A stretch of 64,000 bases of DNA from TMP-24 sp041397305 (GCA_041397305.1 JAWKWX010000007.1:62001-126000); one strand, 5' to 3'. Shown: positions 46,449 through 56,058, counted from the first letter of the stretch. The notes: generated by a model from the letters alone, not told the origin. A program made the numbers and translations.

Positions 46449-47930
46449 ATGGCGGCGACGAAATCACTGGCGGATCTGGGACTGCGGGCGCGCGAGGGGC
46501 GCGCGGCGCGGATCACCGGGCTGACCGCCGACAGCCGCCAGGTGAAGCCGGGCTTCCTGTTCGCGGCCCTGCCGGGGTCGAAGGTCCATGGCGGCGAATT
46601 CATCCAGTATGCGCTCAGGATGGAAGCGGGCGCGATCCTGACCGATCGGGAAGGGGCAGAGATCGCGAAGGCCGAACTGGCCGGGTCGCAGGCTGCGCTT
46701 GTGGTGGCCGAAGAACCGCGTCAGGCCCTGGCCTATGCCGCCGCGCTGTGGTTCGGGCACCAGCCCGACACGGTGGTGGCGGTCACCGGCACCTCGGGCA
46801 AGACCTCGGTCGCGACCTTCACCCGCCAGATCTGGCAGGCGCTGGCGCTCAAGGCCGCGAACCTCGGGACCATGGGAATCCTCGGTGATTTTCACGGCAA
46901 GCTCGCCCATACCACGCCCGAGCCGATCACGCTGCATTCGGTCCTGGCAGAAATGGCGGCGGCGGGCATTGATCATGCGGCGATGGAGGCATCCTCGCAC
47001 GGGCTCGACCAGTACCGGCTGGACGGGGTGCGGCTGAAGGCCGCAGCCTTCACCAACTTCAGCCAGGACCACCTCGATTATCACGCGGATTTCGATGAAT
47101 ATTTCGCCGCGAAGGCAGGGCTTTTCGCCCGTGTCCTGCCCGAAGAGGGCACGGCAGTCATCAATGTCGACGATGCGCGCGGACCCGAAATGGCAGCCAT
47201 CGCGCGCGGACGTGGGCAAAGGCTGGTGACCATTGGCCATGCGGCCACCGCCGACATCCAGATCGGCGCGCAACGGTTCGACGCGACGGGCCAGGACCTG
47301 CGCTTCGTCTGGAACGGCAAGCCCTACCTCGTCCGCCTGCCGCTGATCGGCGGCTTCCAGGCCGAGAACGTTCTGGCAGCGGCGGCGCTGGTCGCAGCCT
47401 CCGGTCCGCACACGCCTGACGAGATCGCGCGCACGCTGCCGGGCCTGACCACGGTGCGGGGCCGTATGGAACTGGCCGCGACGCGCACGAATGGCGCGAC
47501 CGTCTTCGTCGATTATTCCCACAAGCCCGGCGCGCTCGCCTCGGCCCTGCAGTCTCTGCGCCCCCATGTCATGGGCCGCATCATCTGCGTCTTCGGCGCG
47601 GGCGGCGACCGCGACCGCTTGAAACGGCCGCTGATGGGCGAGGCGGCGGCACAATATGCCGATCTGGTGATCGTCACCGACGACAATCCCCGCAGCGAGG
47701 ATCCGGCCGCGATTCGCGCCGAGGTGATGAAGGGCTGCCCCGAAGCGACAGAAGTGGGTGATCGGGCCGAAGCTATCCTGAGGGGCGTCGACGCGCTTCA
47801 GCCGGGCGACGCGCTTCTGATCGCGGGCAAGGGGCACGAGACCGGCCAGATCATCGGTAGCGACATCTATCCGTTCGACGATGCCGAACAGGCCAGCGTC
47901 GCGGTCGCCGCGCTCGACGGGGTGATCTGA
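46449..47930 (+). CDS. murE: UDP-MurNAc-tripeptide synthetase MurE (meso-DAP type)
   Basis: 493 residues. The ATP site is VTGTSGKTSVATFTRQIW, and DHLDYHADFDEYFAAKAGLF and FVDYSHKPGALASALQSLRP mark the Mur ligase domains. The DNPR motif in VTDDNPRSEDPAAIRAEV indicates meso-diaminopimelate as the added residue. It follows ftsI by 16 bases; the stop shares one base with murF. Confidence 0.97.
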   Translation: MAATKSLADLGLRAREGRAARITGLTADSRQVKPGFLFAALPGSKVHGGEFIQYALRMEAGAILTDREGAEIAKAELAGSQAALVVAEEPRQALAYAAALWFGHQPDTVVAVTGTSGKTSVATFTRQIWQALALKAANLGTMGILGDFHGKLAHTTPEPITLHSVLAEMAAAGIDHAAMEASSHGLDQYRLDGVRLKAAAFTNFSQDHLDYHADFDEYFAAKAGLFARVLPEEGTAVINVDDARGPEMAAIARGRGQRLVTIGHAATADIQIGAQRFDATGQDLRFVWNGKPYLVRLPLIGGFQAENVLAAAALVAASGPHTPDEIARTLPGLTTVRGRMELAATRTNGATVFVDYSHKPGALASALQSLRPHVMGRIICVFGAGGDRDRLKRPLMGEAAAQYADLVIVTDDNPRSEDPAAIRAEVMKGCPEATEVGDRAEAILRGVDALQPGDALLIAGKGHETGQIIGSDIYPFDDAEQASVAVAALDGVI

Positions 47931-49363
47931 TGACGGCGCTCTGGACGTCCGAGGATGCCGCGCGCGCGACGAAAGGTCTGGCGACGCGCCCCTTTGAAGC
48001 AAACGGCGTGTCCATCGACAGTCGGACCATCGCGCCGGGCGATCTGTTTGTTGCACTGAAGGATGTGCGCGACGGGCATGATTTCGTGCGCGCGGCGCTT
48101 GATCGCGGTGCGGCGGCGGCGCTGGTTTCGCGCATTCCCGACGGCTGTTCCGAGACCGATCCCTTGCTGATCGTGCCGGACGTTCTGCAAGGGCTCGAGG
48201 CGCTTGGCCGGGCAGGGCGCGCGCGGACGGCAGCAAAGGTCGTCGCAGTGACCGGATCGGTCGGCAAGACATCGACCAAGGAAATGTTGCGTACGGTTCT
48301 TGCGGCGCGCGGCCCGGTCCATGCGGCCGAGGCCAGCTACAACAACCACTGGGGCGTGCCGCTGACGCTGGCCCGCATGGCGCCTGACGCCGCCTTCGCG
48401 GTGATCGAGGTCGGCATGAATCATCCCGGCGAGATCGCGCCGCTTGCCCGCCTCGCGCGACCGCATGTGGCGATGATCACCACGATCGGCACAGCCCATC
48501 TCGAAGCTTTCGGTGTCGTGGAAGGAATCGCACGCGAAAAGGCCTCTATCGTCGAAGGGCTGGAGCCGGGCGGCATTCTGGTGATGCCAGGCGACCTGCC
48601 GACTTCGTCCATCCTTGCCGACGCGGCCCATGCGGTTGACGCGACTTCCGTCACTTTCGGGACGGGCGCGGACGAAGACTGGCAACTCGGCACCGTGACC
48701 CTGGCGCAGGACACGACGGTGGTTCAGGCCAGGCACGCTGGCCTGCCGATCCTCTTCAAGGTCCGCACGGCAGGGCGGCATTTCGCCAAGAACGCGCTCG
48801 GCGTCCTCGCGACGGCCCATGCGCTCGGTCTCGATCCGGCGGTAGCCGCCTGCGACCTCGGCCTCTGGGCGCCGACGGCGGGCCGGGGCGAACGGCAGCG
48901 CATCTCGCTCGATCCGATCGAGCCGGGCTTTACCTACGATCTCATCGACGATGCCTATAACGCCAACCCCGACAGCCTGTCGGCGGCGCTCGACGTGATC
49001 GCCGCCGCCCGACCCCAGGACGGAATCGGACGCCATGCGACGGGTCGCCGGATCGCCATCCTCGGCGACATGCTGGAGCTAGGCGCGGACGAGCGCGCGC
49101 TTCACGAGGCTGTCGCCCGCCATCCGGCGGTGGCGAGCCTCGCCTTCATCCATTGCGTCGGCCCGCGCATGCGCTGGCTGTGGGAGGCTTTGCCGCGCGA
49201 AAAACGCGGCGATTGGGTCGAAAAGGCCGACGAGCTTGCCGCGCGCGCCCATCAACTGGCGGATGCGGGCGACGTGATCCTGGTGAAAGGGTCGAAAGGA
49301 TCGAAAGTCAACCTCGTGGTTGACGCGCTGAAGAAACTGGGGCATCCGGTCGCGCCCGAATGA
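47930..49363 (+). CDS. murF: UDP-MurNAc-tripeptide-D-Ala-D-Ala ligase MurF
   Basis: 477 residues. ATP site VTGSVGKTSTKEMLRTVL, then EASYNNHWGVPLTLARM, EVGMNHPGEIAPLARLARP and DDAYNANPDSLSAALDVI, all typical. It adds D-Ala-D-Ala to the nucleotide precursor in the cytoplasm. Coupled to murE by TGATG; mraY starts 58 bases on. Confidence 0.97.
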   Translation: MTALWTSEDAARATKGLATRPFEANGVSIDSRTIAPGDLFVALKDVRDGHDFVRAALDRGAAAALVSRIPDGCSETDPLLIVPDVLQGLEALGRAGRARTAAKVVAVTGSVGKTSTKEMLRTVLAARGPVHAAEASYNNHWGVPLTLARMAPDAAFAVIEVGMNHPGEIAPLARLARPHVAMITTIGTAHLEAFGVVEGIAREKASIVEGLEPGGILVMPGDLPTSSILADAAHAVDATSVTFGTGADEDWQLGTVTLAQDTTVVQARHAGLPILFKVRTAGRHFAKNALGVLATAHALGLDPAVAACDLGLWAPTAGRGERQRISLDPIEPGFTYDLIDDAYNANPDSLSAALDVIAAARPQDGIGRHATGRRIAILGDMLELGADERALHEAVARHPAVASLAFIHCVGPRMRWLWEALPREKRGDWVEKADELAARAHQLADAGDVILVKGSKGSKVNLVVDALKKLGHPVAPE

Positions 49364-49421
49364 AGATCGGGCGCCGGACGAACAAGAATCGGGCCAAAAG
49401 CCCAGCCGAAGGGACGCGCAG

Positions 49422-50504
49422 ATGCTGTACTGGCTGACCGCTTTGTCGGACGGGGGGGACGTGTTCAACCTCTTCCGCTACATTACCTTCCGCGCGGGCG
49501 GCGCCTTCTTCACCGCACTTGTCTTCGGTTTCCTCTTCGGCCAGCCGCTGATCAATTTCTTGCGCAAGAAGCAGAAGAAGGGCCAGCCGATCCGCGACGA
49601 CGGCCCGCAATCGCATCTGTCGAAGGCGGGCACGCCGACGATGGGCGGCCTGCTGATCCTGTCGGCGCTGATCTTCTCGACCCTTCTCTGGGCCCGGCCC
49701 GACAGCCCCTATGTCTGGATCGTGCTGATGGTGACGGCGGCCTTCGGGTTCCTGGGCTTTGCCGACGATTATGCGAAAGTCACCAAACAATCGGCCAAGG
49801 GTTCGTCCGCGCGCATCCGTCTGCTGATCGGCTTCCTGATCGCCGCTGCGGCGGGCTACGCGGCAGCACTGCTGCATCCCGAGGCCTTGTCGATGAAGCT
49901 GGCGCTGCCGGTCTTCAAGAATACTCTGATCAACCTGTCGTTTCTGTTCGTGCCCTTCGCGATGTTCGTCATCGTGGGCGCCGCAAATGCCGTGAACTTC
50001 ACCGACGGGCTGGACGGGTTGGCGGTAATGCCGGTGATGATTGCTGCCGGAACCTTCGGCATCATCGCCTATTTCGTCGGCAACGCCAATTTCGCCGATT
50101 ATCTCGGCCTGCATTTCGTGCCGGGCACCGGTGAACTGGTGATCTTCTGCGCCGCGCTCATCGGCGGCGGTCTGGGGTTTTTGTGGTACAACGCGCCTCC
50201 CGCCGCCGTCTTCATGGGCGACACCGGCTCGCTCGCCTTGGGCGGCGCGCTTGGCGCCATCGCGGTGGTGACGAAGCACGAGATCGTGCTGGCGATCGTC
50301 GGCGGCCTTTTCGTGGTCGAGACGCTGTCGGTCATCATCCAGGTTGCCTATTTCAAGCGCACCGGAAAGCGGGTTTTCCTGATGGCGCCGATCCACCATC
50401 ATTTCGAGAAGAAGGGCTGGTCGGAGCCGCAGATCGTGATCCGCTTCTGGATCATCTCGCTCATCCTCGCGCTTGTCGGCCTCGCGACGCTGAAGTTGCG
50501 CTGA
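49422..50504 (+). CDS. mraY: Phospho-MurNAc-pentapeptide transferase MraY
   Basis: 360 residues with about ten membrane helices. Active-site segments: DDGPQSHLSKAGTPTMGGL, the Asp pair in GFADDYAKV, NAVNFTDGLDGLA, FMGDTGSLALGG and the histidines of APIHHHFEKKGW. It makes lipid I from UDP-MurNAc-pentapeptide and undecaprenyl phosphate. It is the last recognised dcw gene in this run. Confidence 0.98.
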   Translation: MLYWLTALSDGGDVFNLFRYITFRAGGAFFTALVFGFLFGQPLINFLRKKQKKGQPIRDDGPQSHLSKAGTPTMGGLLILSALIFSTLLWARPDSPYVWIVLMVTAAFGFLGFADDYAKVTKQSAKGSSARIRLLIGFLIAAAAGYAAALLHPEALSMKLALPVFKNTLINLSFLFVPFAMFVIVGAANAVNFTDGLDGLAVMPVMIAAGTFGIIAYFVGNANFADYLGLHFVPGTGELVIFCAALIGGGLGFLWYNAPPAAVFMGDTGSLALGGALGAIAVVTKHEIVLAIVGGLFVVETLSVIIQVAYFKRTGKRVFLMAPIHHHFEKKGWSEPQIVIRFWIISLILALVGLATLKLR

Positions 50505-50505
50505 G

Positions 50506-51414
50506 ATGGCGGGCCTCGGAGGCATCGGGCATCTGCGGGTCCTGAACCCCGAGCCGGGTCTTTACGCCTATTACGACGGGCGCGTGCCGGGCTACCGGTT
50601 CATGGAGGCGCCGAACTGGGTGGATGAGGGCGCGATCTCGCTCGGCACCGCTTCCTACGCGCTGGTGGCGGGCGACGAGGCGCTCGTCTACGATACGCAT
50701 GTCTCGCTCGCCCACGCCGGGGCAATCCGCGCGCATCTTCAGACGCTGGGTGTTCGGCACTTCACGGTGATCTACAGCCACTGGCATCTCGACCATGTGG
50801 CGGGTACGGCGGCCTTTGCGGGTGCACCGGTCATCGCCAACGAGCTGACGCACGCGCATCTGTCCGCACATCGCGCGGCGATTGAGGGTGCGACCTATCA
50901 TGGCGCGCCCGCGATCAGACCGCTCATCCTGCCGACAGAGACATTCGCGGGCCAGATGGCCTTCGAGTTCGGCGGAGAGAGGGTCGAACTGATCGCGGCC
51001 AATATCCATTCCGACGACGCAGCCCTTCTGTGGCTGCCCGATCGCGGGGTTCTTCTGGCCGGGGATACGGTCGAGGATACGGTGACTTATGTCGGCGCGC
51101 CCGAGGATTTCGCCATCCATCTTCATGATCTGGAGCGCATCGGCGAACTCGGCGCGCGCCGCATCTTTCCCAATCACGGCGCGCCGGAGCGGATCGCGGC
51201 GGGCGGCTATGGCGGCGACCTCCTCACCGCGACCGCGCGCTATGTGTCATGGCTCCAGTCGCTCGCGCATCGGCCGGAAGAGAGTGCCCGTGGACTTGCC
51301 GATGTCGTGGGGCATGATCTCGAAGCCGGAACCTTGATCTATTGGCCGGAATACGAGGCGGTTCACCGGCAGAATGTCGAACAGACGCTCGCCCATTTCG
51401 CGGGCCATGCCTGA
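50506..51414 (+). CDS. MBL-fold metallo-hydrolase
   Basis: 302 residues. The metal motif HxHxDH is in YSHWHLDHVAGTAAF (His92, His94, Asp96, His97). More ligands follow: a histidine in ANIHSDDAALLWLPDRGVLLAGDTVEDTV with the bridging Asp in LLAGDT, and the late His in RIFPNHGAPERI. Substrate unknown. It starts one base after the mraY stop, without a clear ribosome site, so it is probably translationally coupled to mraY. That is unusual, since murD normally follows here. Its stop abuts the amidase stop. Confidence 0.88.
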   Translation: MAGLGGIGHLRVLNPEPGLYAYYDGRVPGYRFMEAPNWVDEGAISLGTASYALVAGDEALVYDTHVSLAHAGAIRAHLQTLGVRHFTVIYSHWHLDHVAGTAAFAGAPVIANELTHAHLSAHRAAIEGATYHGAPAIRPLILPTETFAGQMAFEFGGERVELIAANIHSDDAALLWLPDRGVLLAGDTVEDTVTYVGAPEDFAIHLHDLERIGELGARRIFPNHGAPERIAAGGYGGDLLTATARYVSWLQSLAHRPEESARGLADVVGHDLEAGTLIYWPEYEAVHRQNVEQTLAHFAGHA

Positions 51415-52821
51415 TCAGAGGGGCGGGCGGCGCCCCGGCCAGTCGGTCGCGCGATGGTAGGCCTGGCCGATCGACAGGACCTTCGCGTCTGACCCGGTTG
51501 ACCCGATCAGTTGCATTCCCATCGGCAGACCTTCAGCGCCGAAGCCCACCGGCAGGCAGAGCGACGGCAGGCCGACCAGCGACACAGGCACCACCACCTC
51601 CATCCAGCGGTGATAGGTGTCCATCGCGTGGCCAGCGACCTCCTGTGGCCAGCGCCAGTTGGCCGGGAAGGGCCAGACCTGCGCGGCGGGCATCACCAGC
51701 GCATCGTAGTCGCGGAACAGTTTCGCCGCGCGCGCGTACCAGCGCGAGCGGATGGTCGAGGCCTCATAGACCGCGGCGGCACTCAGCGCCTGGCCCTGTT
51801 CGATCTCCCACAGGGTTTCTGGCTTGATCCGTGCACGCTTCTCGGGATCGGCGTACAGCGCCTTCATCGCGCCCGCATTCAGCATGGCGCGGAGCGTGAT
51901 CCAGGCGTGCCAGAGTCGTTCGGCAGGGTAGGGCGGTGCGACGGGTTCGATGATGGCGCCCATTTCCTCGAATGTCTTCAGGCCCTGCAGGCATTGATCA
52001 AGAATGCCCGCCTCCATCGGGTAGGCGCCGCCCCAGTCGCCGAGCCAGCCGATGCGCAGGCCCGCCACGTCGTGGTCCAGACGGTCTGCGAAACTTTCGC
52101 GCGCACGGCCGAACGGCGTCTCGGGGTTCGGGCCGCACAGGGTTTCGAGAAGCCGTGCGAGATCTTCCATCGTCCGCGCCATCGGCCCTTCGGTCGACAG
52201 CGTGTGCAGGTAGGTGTCGCCCTCGGCATCCTGCGGCACCAGGCCCCACGTCGGGCGGAAGCCGTAGACGTTGCAGAAAGCGGCCGGATTGCGCAGCGAG
52301 CCCATCATGTCCGACCCGTCGGCCACGGCGAGGAGGCGCGCGGCAAGTGCCGCGGCCGCGCCGCCCGATGAGCCGCCCGCGCCGCGTCTCCGGTCATAGG
52401 GATTCAAGGTTGTCCCGTGGACCGGATTGAAGGAATGCGAGCCATGCCCCCATTCCGGCGTGTTGGTCTTGCCGATGAAGATCGCGCCCGCCGCCCTCTG
52501 TCGTGCCGCCACCAGATCGTCGGCTTCGGGCACATGATCGGCGAACAGGGGCGAACCCCAGGTGGTACGCAGGCCCTTCGTCGCCACCAGATCCTTCGGC
52601 GCGGCGGGCAGGCCATGCATCCAGCCCGTCGGTTCCGTCCCGTCCGCAGTGCGCGCAAGGGCCATGGCCTCGTCCGGGTCGATGAGCGAGACGAGCGCGT
52701 TGATCTCGGGGTTGACCTGCCCGATCCGGTCGAGATGATCCGCCATGATCTCAGCCGCGGAGACTTTGCGGGCCCGCAGAAGGCGCATGAGATCGGACGC
52801 GGAATGATCGGTAAGCGACAT
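51415..52821 (-). CDS. Amidase-signature family amidase
   Basis: 468 residues. The Ser-cisSer-Lys triad is visible: Lys in GLPAAPKDLVATKGL, cis-Ser in RRGAGGSSGGAAAALAARL and the nucleophile Ser in DGSDMMGSLRNPAAF. MMGS replaces the commoner TGGS, as in one branch of the family. C-terminal PVSLVGLPSLCLPVGFGAEGLPMGMQLIG is typical. It hydrolyses a small amide; the substrate is unknown. It converges on the metallo-hydrolase gene with zero spacing. Confidence 0.9.
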   Translation of the reverse strand: MSLTDHSASDLMRLLRARKVSAAEIMADHLDRIGQVNPEINALVSLIDPDEAMALARTADGTEPTGWMHGLPAAPKDLVATKGLRTTWGSPLFADHVPEADDLVAARQRAAGAIFIGKTNTPEWGHGSHSFNPVHGTTLNPYDRRRGAGGSSGGAAAALAARLLAVADGSDMMGSLRNPAAFCNVYGFRPTWGLVPQDAEGDTYLHTLSTEGPMARTMEDLARLLETLCGPNPETPFGRARESFADRLDHDVAGLRIGWLGDWGGAYPMEAGILDQCLQGLKTFEEMGAIIEPVAPPYPAERLWHAWITLRAMLNAGAMKALYADPEKRARIKPETLWEIEQGQALSAAAVYEASTIRSRWYARAAKLFRDYDALVMPAAQVWPFPANWRWPQEVAGHAMDTYHRWMEVVVPVSLVGLPSLCLPVGFGAEGLPMGMQLIGSTGSDAKVLSIGQAYHRATDWPGRRPPL

Positions 52822-52964
52822 GATGTTCCCCGGTAGCTGACCGGCAGGTTAGGCGCGCGGCGCGGGGATGCAAGCCGCATCTGTTGCGCGCCGCCGCCCC
52901 GGGGCAGTTCGTTTCGCGCCGGGCGCGAGCGCGGCGTGCCTGACGGGCTTCGACGAGCCGCCGG

Positions 52965-54032
52965 TCAGGTCCGGACGCGGTTCACATGGCCCATCTTGCG
53001 GCCCGGCCGGGCCTCGGCCTTGCCGTACAGGTGGACAGCGGTGTTCTTCTGACGCGCAAGCTCCGGCACCCTCAGGATATCGTCGCCGATCAGGTTCTCC
53101 ATCTCGACGTCGGCATGCCGTGACCCGTCGCCCAGCGGCCAGCCCGCCACGGCGCGGATATGCTGTTCGAACTGGTCCACCGCGCAGCCGTTCTGGGTCC
53201 AGTGACCGGAATTGTGGACGCGCGGCGCGATTTCGTTCACCACGAGGCCCCCGCCGGTCACGAAGAGTTCCACACCCATGACACCGACATAGTCGAGCGC
53301 ATTGAGGATGCGGGCTGCAAGAAGCACCGCATCGGTCCTTTCGCCCGGGCTCAGGCGGGCGGGAACCGTCGTGGTATGGAGGATCCCGTCGCGATGGACA
53401 TTCTCGCCCGGATCATAGGCGGCGACCTCGCCCGAGAGCGACCGGGCCGCGATCACCGAGACCTCGCGCGCGAACGTCACGAACCCTTCCAGAACGGCGG
53501 GCGCGCCCCTCATCACCGCAAGCGCTGCGGGCGCATCGGCGGCGGACAGGATCCGCGCCTGGCCCTTGCCGTCATAGCCAAGGCGCGTGGTCTTCAGGAT
53601 CGCGGGCGCGCCGATCCGGGCCATCGCGGCGTCCAGGCTCGCGGCATCGTTCACCGCCGCGTAGGGCGCGGTCGTCAGGCCGATGGAGGTGAGAAAATCC
53701 TTCTCGATCAGCCGGTCCTGGCTGGTGGCCAGCGCGCGGCGGTTCGGCCGGATCGGGCGCAGGCTTTCGAGTATGTCGAGCGCCGAGGTCGGCACATTCT
53801 CGAACTCGTAGGTGATGACATCGACCGACGCGGCGAAGGCGCGCAGCGCCTCATCATCTTCATAGGGCGCGGTCGTGACCTTGTGTGCGACGTCGGCGGC
53901 GGGCGGGTTCGCCGATGGTTCGTAGACATGCGTCCGGTAGCCGATCCGCGCCGCCGCGACCGACAGCATGCGGCCAAGCTGGCCGCCGCCGAGAATGCCG
54001 ATGACCGAACCGGCGGGCAGCATCTCACTCAT
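52965..54032 (-). CDS. purK: N5-carboxyaminoimidazole ribonucleotide synthase PurK
   Basis: 355 residues, ATP-grasp enzyme of purine synthesis. IGILGGGQLGRMLSVAAARIGYRTHVYEP opens the protein; KTTRLGYDGKGQA is the ATP loop; ELFVTGGGLVVNEIAPRVHNSGHWT holds the metal site. The start MSEMLPAG at 54032 overlaps the end of purE by 8 bases, so the pair is coupled. The gap to the amidase start (52822-52964) shows nothing notable. Confidence 0.96.
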   Translation of the reverse strand: MSEMLPAGSVIGILGGGQLGRMLSVAAARIGYRTHVYEPSANPPAADVAHKVTTAPYEDDEALRAFAASVDVITYEFENVPTSALDILESLRPIRPNRRALATSQDRLIEKDFLTSIGLTTAPYAAVNDAASLDAAMARIGAPAILKTTRLGYDGKGQARILSAADAPAALAVMRGAPAVLEGFVTFAREVSVIAARSLSGEVAAYDPGENVHRDGILHTTTVPARLSPGERTDAVLLAARILNALDYVGVMGVELFVTGGGLVVNEIAPRVHNSGHWTQNGCAVDQFEQHIRAVAGWPLGDGSRHADVEMENLIGDDILRVPELARQKNTAVHLYGKAEARPGRKMGHVNRVRT

Positions 54033-54510
54033 CGGCGGGCTCGTCGGGGATCGAGGCGGAAAGCGCCGCGCGCCAGGCATCGAGACGCACGGCCAGCGCC
54101 GGGTCTTGCAGGGCAAGGATACCAGCCGCCAGAAGGCCCGCGTTCGCAGCACCCGCCGCACCGATCGCCATGGTTGCGACCGGATAGCCCTTGGGCATCT
54201 GCACGATGGAATAAAGGCTGTCGACGCCTGAAAGCGCCTTCGTCTGCACCGGTACGCCGATGACCGGCACCCGGGTTTTCGAGGCCATCATGCCCGGCAG
54301 ATGCGCCGCCCCGCCCGCGCCCGCGATGATCACCCGAAGCCCGCGCCCGGCGGCCTCTTTGCCATACTCCCACAGCCGGTCGGGCGTCCGGTGGGCAGAG
54401 ACGATCTTCGTCTCATAGGCGACGCCCAGCTCGTCCAGGATGGCCGCCGCCTCCTTCATCGTCGGCCAGTCCGACTGAGATCCCATGATGATGCCGACGC
54501 TCACGCCCAT
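54025..54510 (-). CDS. purE: N5-carboxyaminoimidazole ribonucleotide mutase PurE
   Basis: 161 residues, class I PurE. VGIIMGSQSDWPTMKEAAAILDELGVAYETKIVSAHRTPDRL and VIIAGAGGAAHLPGMMASKTRVPVIGVPV are family hallmarks. It converts N5-CAIR to CAIR. The ATG at 54510 follows GAGGGG. Long open frame upstream is not coding. Confidence 0.97.
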   Translation of the reverse strand: MGVSVGIIMGSQSDWPTMKEAAAILDELGVAYETKIVSAHRTPDRLWEYGKEAAGRGLRVIIAGAGGAAHLPGMMASKTRVPVIGVPVQTKALSGVDSLYSIVQMPKGYPVATMAIGAAGAANAGLLAAGILALQDPALAVRLDAWRAALSASIPDEPADE

Positions 54511-54606
54511 CGCGACCCCTCGCTGCTTTCGGGGCCGACTAGCATGGGGGCGGACGCGGCGCAACGCCACCTTGACGTGGCGGACAGGCGGGATAGACCG
54601 TTCGCC

Positions 54607-55008
54607 ATGACGATCCTTGCCTATGTGCTCACCGTTGTCCTTCTGGTTATCGCCTCCCTTCATCTGATGTGGGCGATCGGCTGGTGGTTCCCGATCCGCG
54701 ATGAAAGGCGTCTCGCCCGCGCGGTGGTCGGCGCGCGCGGGATCGAAAGGATGCCTGGCGCCATTGCCTGCTCGCTTGTCGTCGTGGTGCTTCTTGGCGT
54801 CGCCTCGGTCATCTGGTGGCCGGAAACGATCCTCAAGACGCTTGCGCTTTGCGCATGCGGGGCGGTCTTCCTTCTGCGTGGCGTGGTTGCCTATGTCCCG
54901 GCCTTCCGCCGCTTCGGGCCGGAGCAACCGTTCGCCACCCTCGACAAACGCTGTTACGCGCCGCTCTGCCTTGCACTCGGCGCCGGGCTCTGGCTGCTCG
55001 CTGCCTGA
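54607..55008 (+). CDS. DUF3995 family membrane protein
   Basis: 133 residues with four predicted membrane helices (ILAYVLTVVLLVIASLHLMWAIGWWFP; GAIACSLVVVVLLGVASVIWW; LKTLALCACGAVFLLRGVVAY; LCLALGAGLWLLAA). The pattern HLMWAIG early and FRRFGPEQPFATLDKRCYAPLC late fits DUF3995. Function unknown. It diverges from purE and ends 2 bases from the YdcH-like gene. Confidence 0.78.
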   Translation: MTILAYVLTVVLLVIASLHLMWAIGWWFPIRDERRLARAVVGARGIERMPGAIACSLVVVVLLGVASVIWWPETILKTLALCACGAVFLLRGVVAYVPAFRRFGPEQPFATLDKRCYAPLCLALGAGLWLLAA

Positions 55009-55010
55009 CC

Positions 55011-55229
55011 TCAGGCGATGATGTCGGGGGTGAGGATATCCTCGATCCGGGCGATCTGGTCCTTCAGATGCAGCTTCTGCTTCTTCAGCCGCCGAAGCGT
55101 CAGCTGATCGGCGCGCCCCGCCTGTTCCATCGTATGGATCGCCTCGTCGAGATCGCGGTGTTCCTGCTTCAGCACGCCGAGCTTGACGCGCAAAACTTCT
55201 TCGCTGTCCATCTCGAACTGGGCATTCAT
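55011..55229 (-). CDS. YdcH family protein (DUF465)
   Basis: 72 residues, almost all helical. The DUF465 pattern is clear: LGVLKQEHRDLDEAIHTMEQAGRADQLTLRRLKKQKLHLKDQIARIEDIL. Small cytoplasmic protein of unknown role. The start MNAQFEMD has GGAAAG upstream. It diverges from hsp20 across 178 bases. Confidence 0.86.
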   Translation of the reverse strand: MNAQFEMDSEEVLRVKLGVLKQEHRDLDEAIHTMEQAGRADQLTLRRLKKQKLHLKDQIARIEDILTPDIIA

Positions 55230-55407
55230 GGTCTTTCCGACTCGCTCTGGCCTCTTCACATATCCTATCAGTGACACGGCTGCCCTGTGAAGCCTCGGCA
55301 CCCCCGGGGTCTTGCCGCCCGGCGCATGCCTCCCCATATTGCCGGAGGGCGCGTTGCCGATCCGGGGCGCGTCTTTTGCAAGTCGCTTAAGCCGAGGGCC
55401 TGCCCGA

Positions 55408-55821
55408 ATGACCAAACTGACCTTTGCCGCCCACCCCTTCCTTCTGGGATTTGATCAGCTCGACCGTCTGGTCGAACGCGCCTCCAAGAGTGGCAGCGAC
55501 GGCTATCCGCCGTTCAATATCGAACAATCGGGCGATAATGCCTTTCGCATCACGCTGGCGGTCGCAGGGTTTCGCGAGGACGATCTGTCGATCACGGTCG
55601 AGGACCGGCAGCTGGTGATCCGTGGCCGCCAAGCCGATGACAGCGACGGGCGGGTCTTCCTGCACCGCGGCATTGCCGCGCGCGCCTTCCAGAAGGCCTT
55701 CGTCCTGGCCGACGGGGTCGAGGTGGCGGGCGCCTCCATGGAGAACGGGCTTCTTCATGTCGACCTGCGCCGCGCGGCGCCCGAGACGGTGGTGCAGACC
55801 ATCCGGATCGACCGGAAATAG
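55408..55821 (+). CDS. Small heat-shock protein, Hsp20/IbpA family
   Basis: 137 residues. The alpha-crystallin domain spans about 30-130: YPPFNIEQSGDNAFRITLAVAGFREDDLSITVEDRQLVIRGRQ and FLHRGIAARAFQKAFVLADGVEVAGASMENGLLHVDL. It holds unfolded proteins under heat stress. The start MTKLTFAAHPFLLGFDQLDRL is typical of the alphaproteobacterial branch. Followed by a DUF1150 gene after 9 bases. Confidence 0.93.
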   Translation: MTKLTFAAHPFLLGFDQLDRLVERASKSGSDGYPPFNIEQSGDNAFRITLAVAGFREDDLSITVEDRQLVIRGRQADDSDGRVFLHRGIAARAFQKAFVLADGVEVAGASMENGLLHVDLRRAAPETVVQTIRIDRK

Positions 55822-55830
55822 GAGGCGGGC

Positions 55831-56058
55831 ATGGATGCGAAGTTTGATTTCGGTGCGCATGAGGGCGAGCGGATCGTCTATGTCCGTGCTGTTGCCGTGG
55901 CCGACCTTCCCGATGAAGTCCGGGCGCATACGGGCGACCGCAAGGTCATCTGGGCGGTCCATGACGCCGATGGCGAACAGCTGGCGCTGGTCGCGGACCG
56001 GCGGATGGCCTTCCTGCTGGCGCGCGAGAACGATTGCGCGCCGCTCAGCGTGCATTGA
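55831..56058 (+). CDS. DUF1150 family protein
   Basis: 75 residues. It matches DUF1150, a short family commonly placed behind hsp20 in Rhodobacterales: RIVYVRAVAVADLPDEV in the middle and AVHDADGEQLALVADRRMAFLLARENDCAPLSVH at the end. GGAGGCGGGC precedes the ATG. Probably cotranscribed with hsp20 and stress-induced; biochemical role unknown. Confidence 0.85.
   Translation: MDAKFDFGAHEGERIVYVRAVAVADLPDEVRAHTGDRKVIWAVHDADGEQLALVADRRMAFLLARENDCAPLSVH

Noticed and set aside
51415..52821. Amidase nucleophile motif MMGS instead of TGGS seen as a defect
   Set aside because: The Ser, cis-Ser and Lys are all kept, and this variant is, to my knowledge, found in a normal branch of the amidase-signature family.
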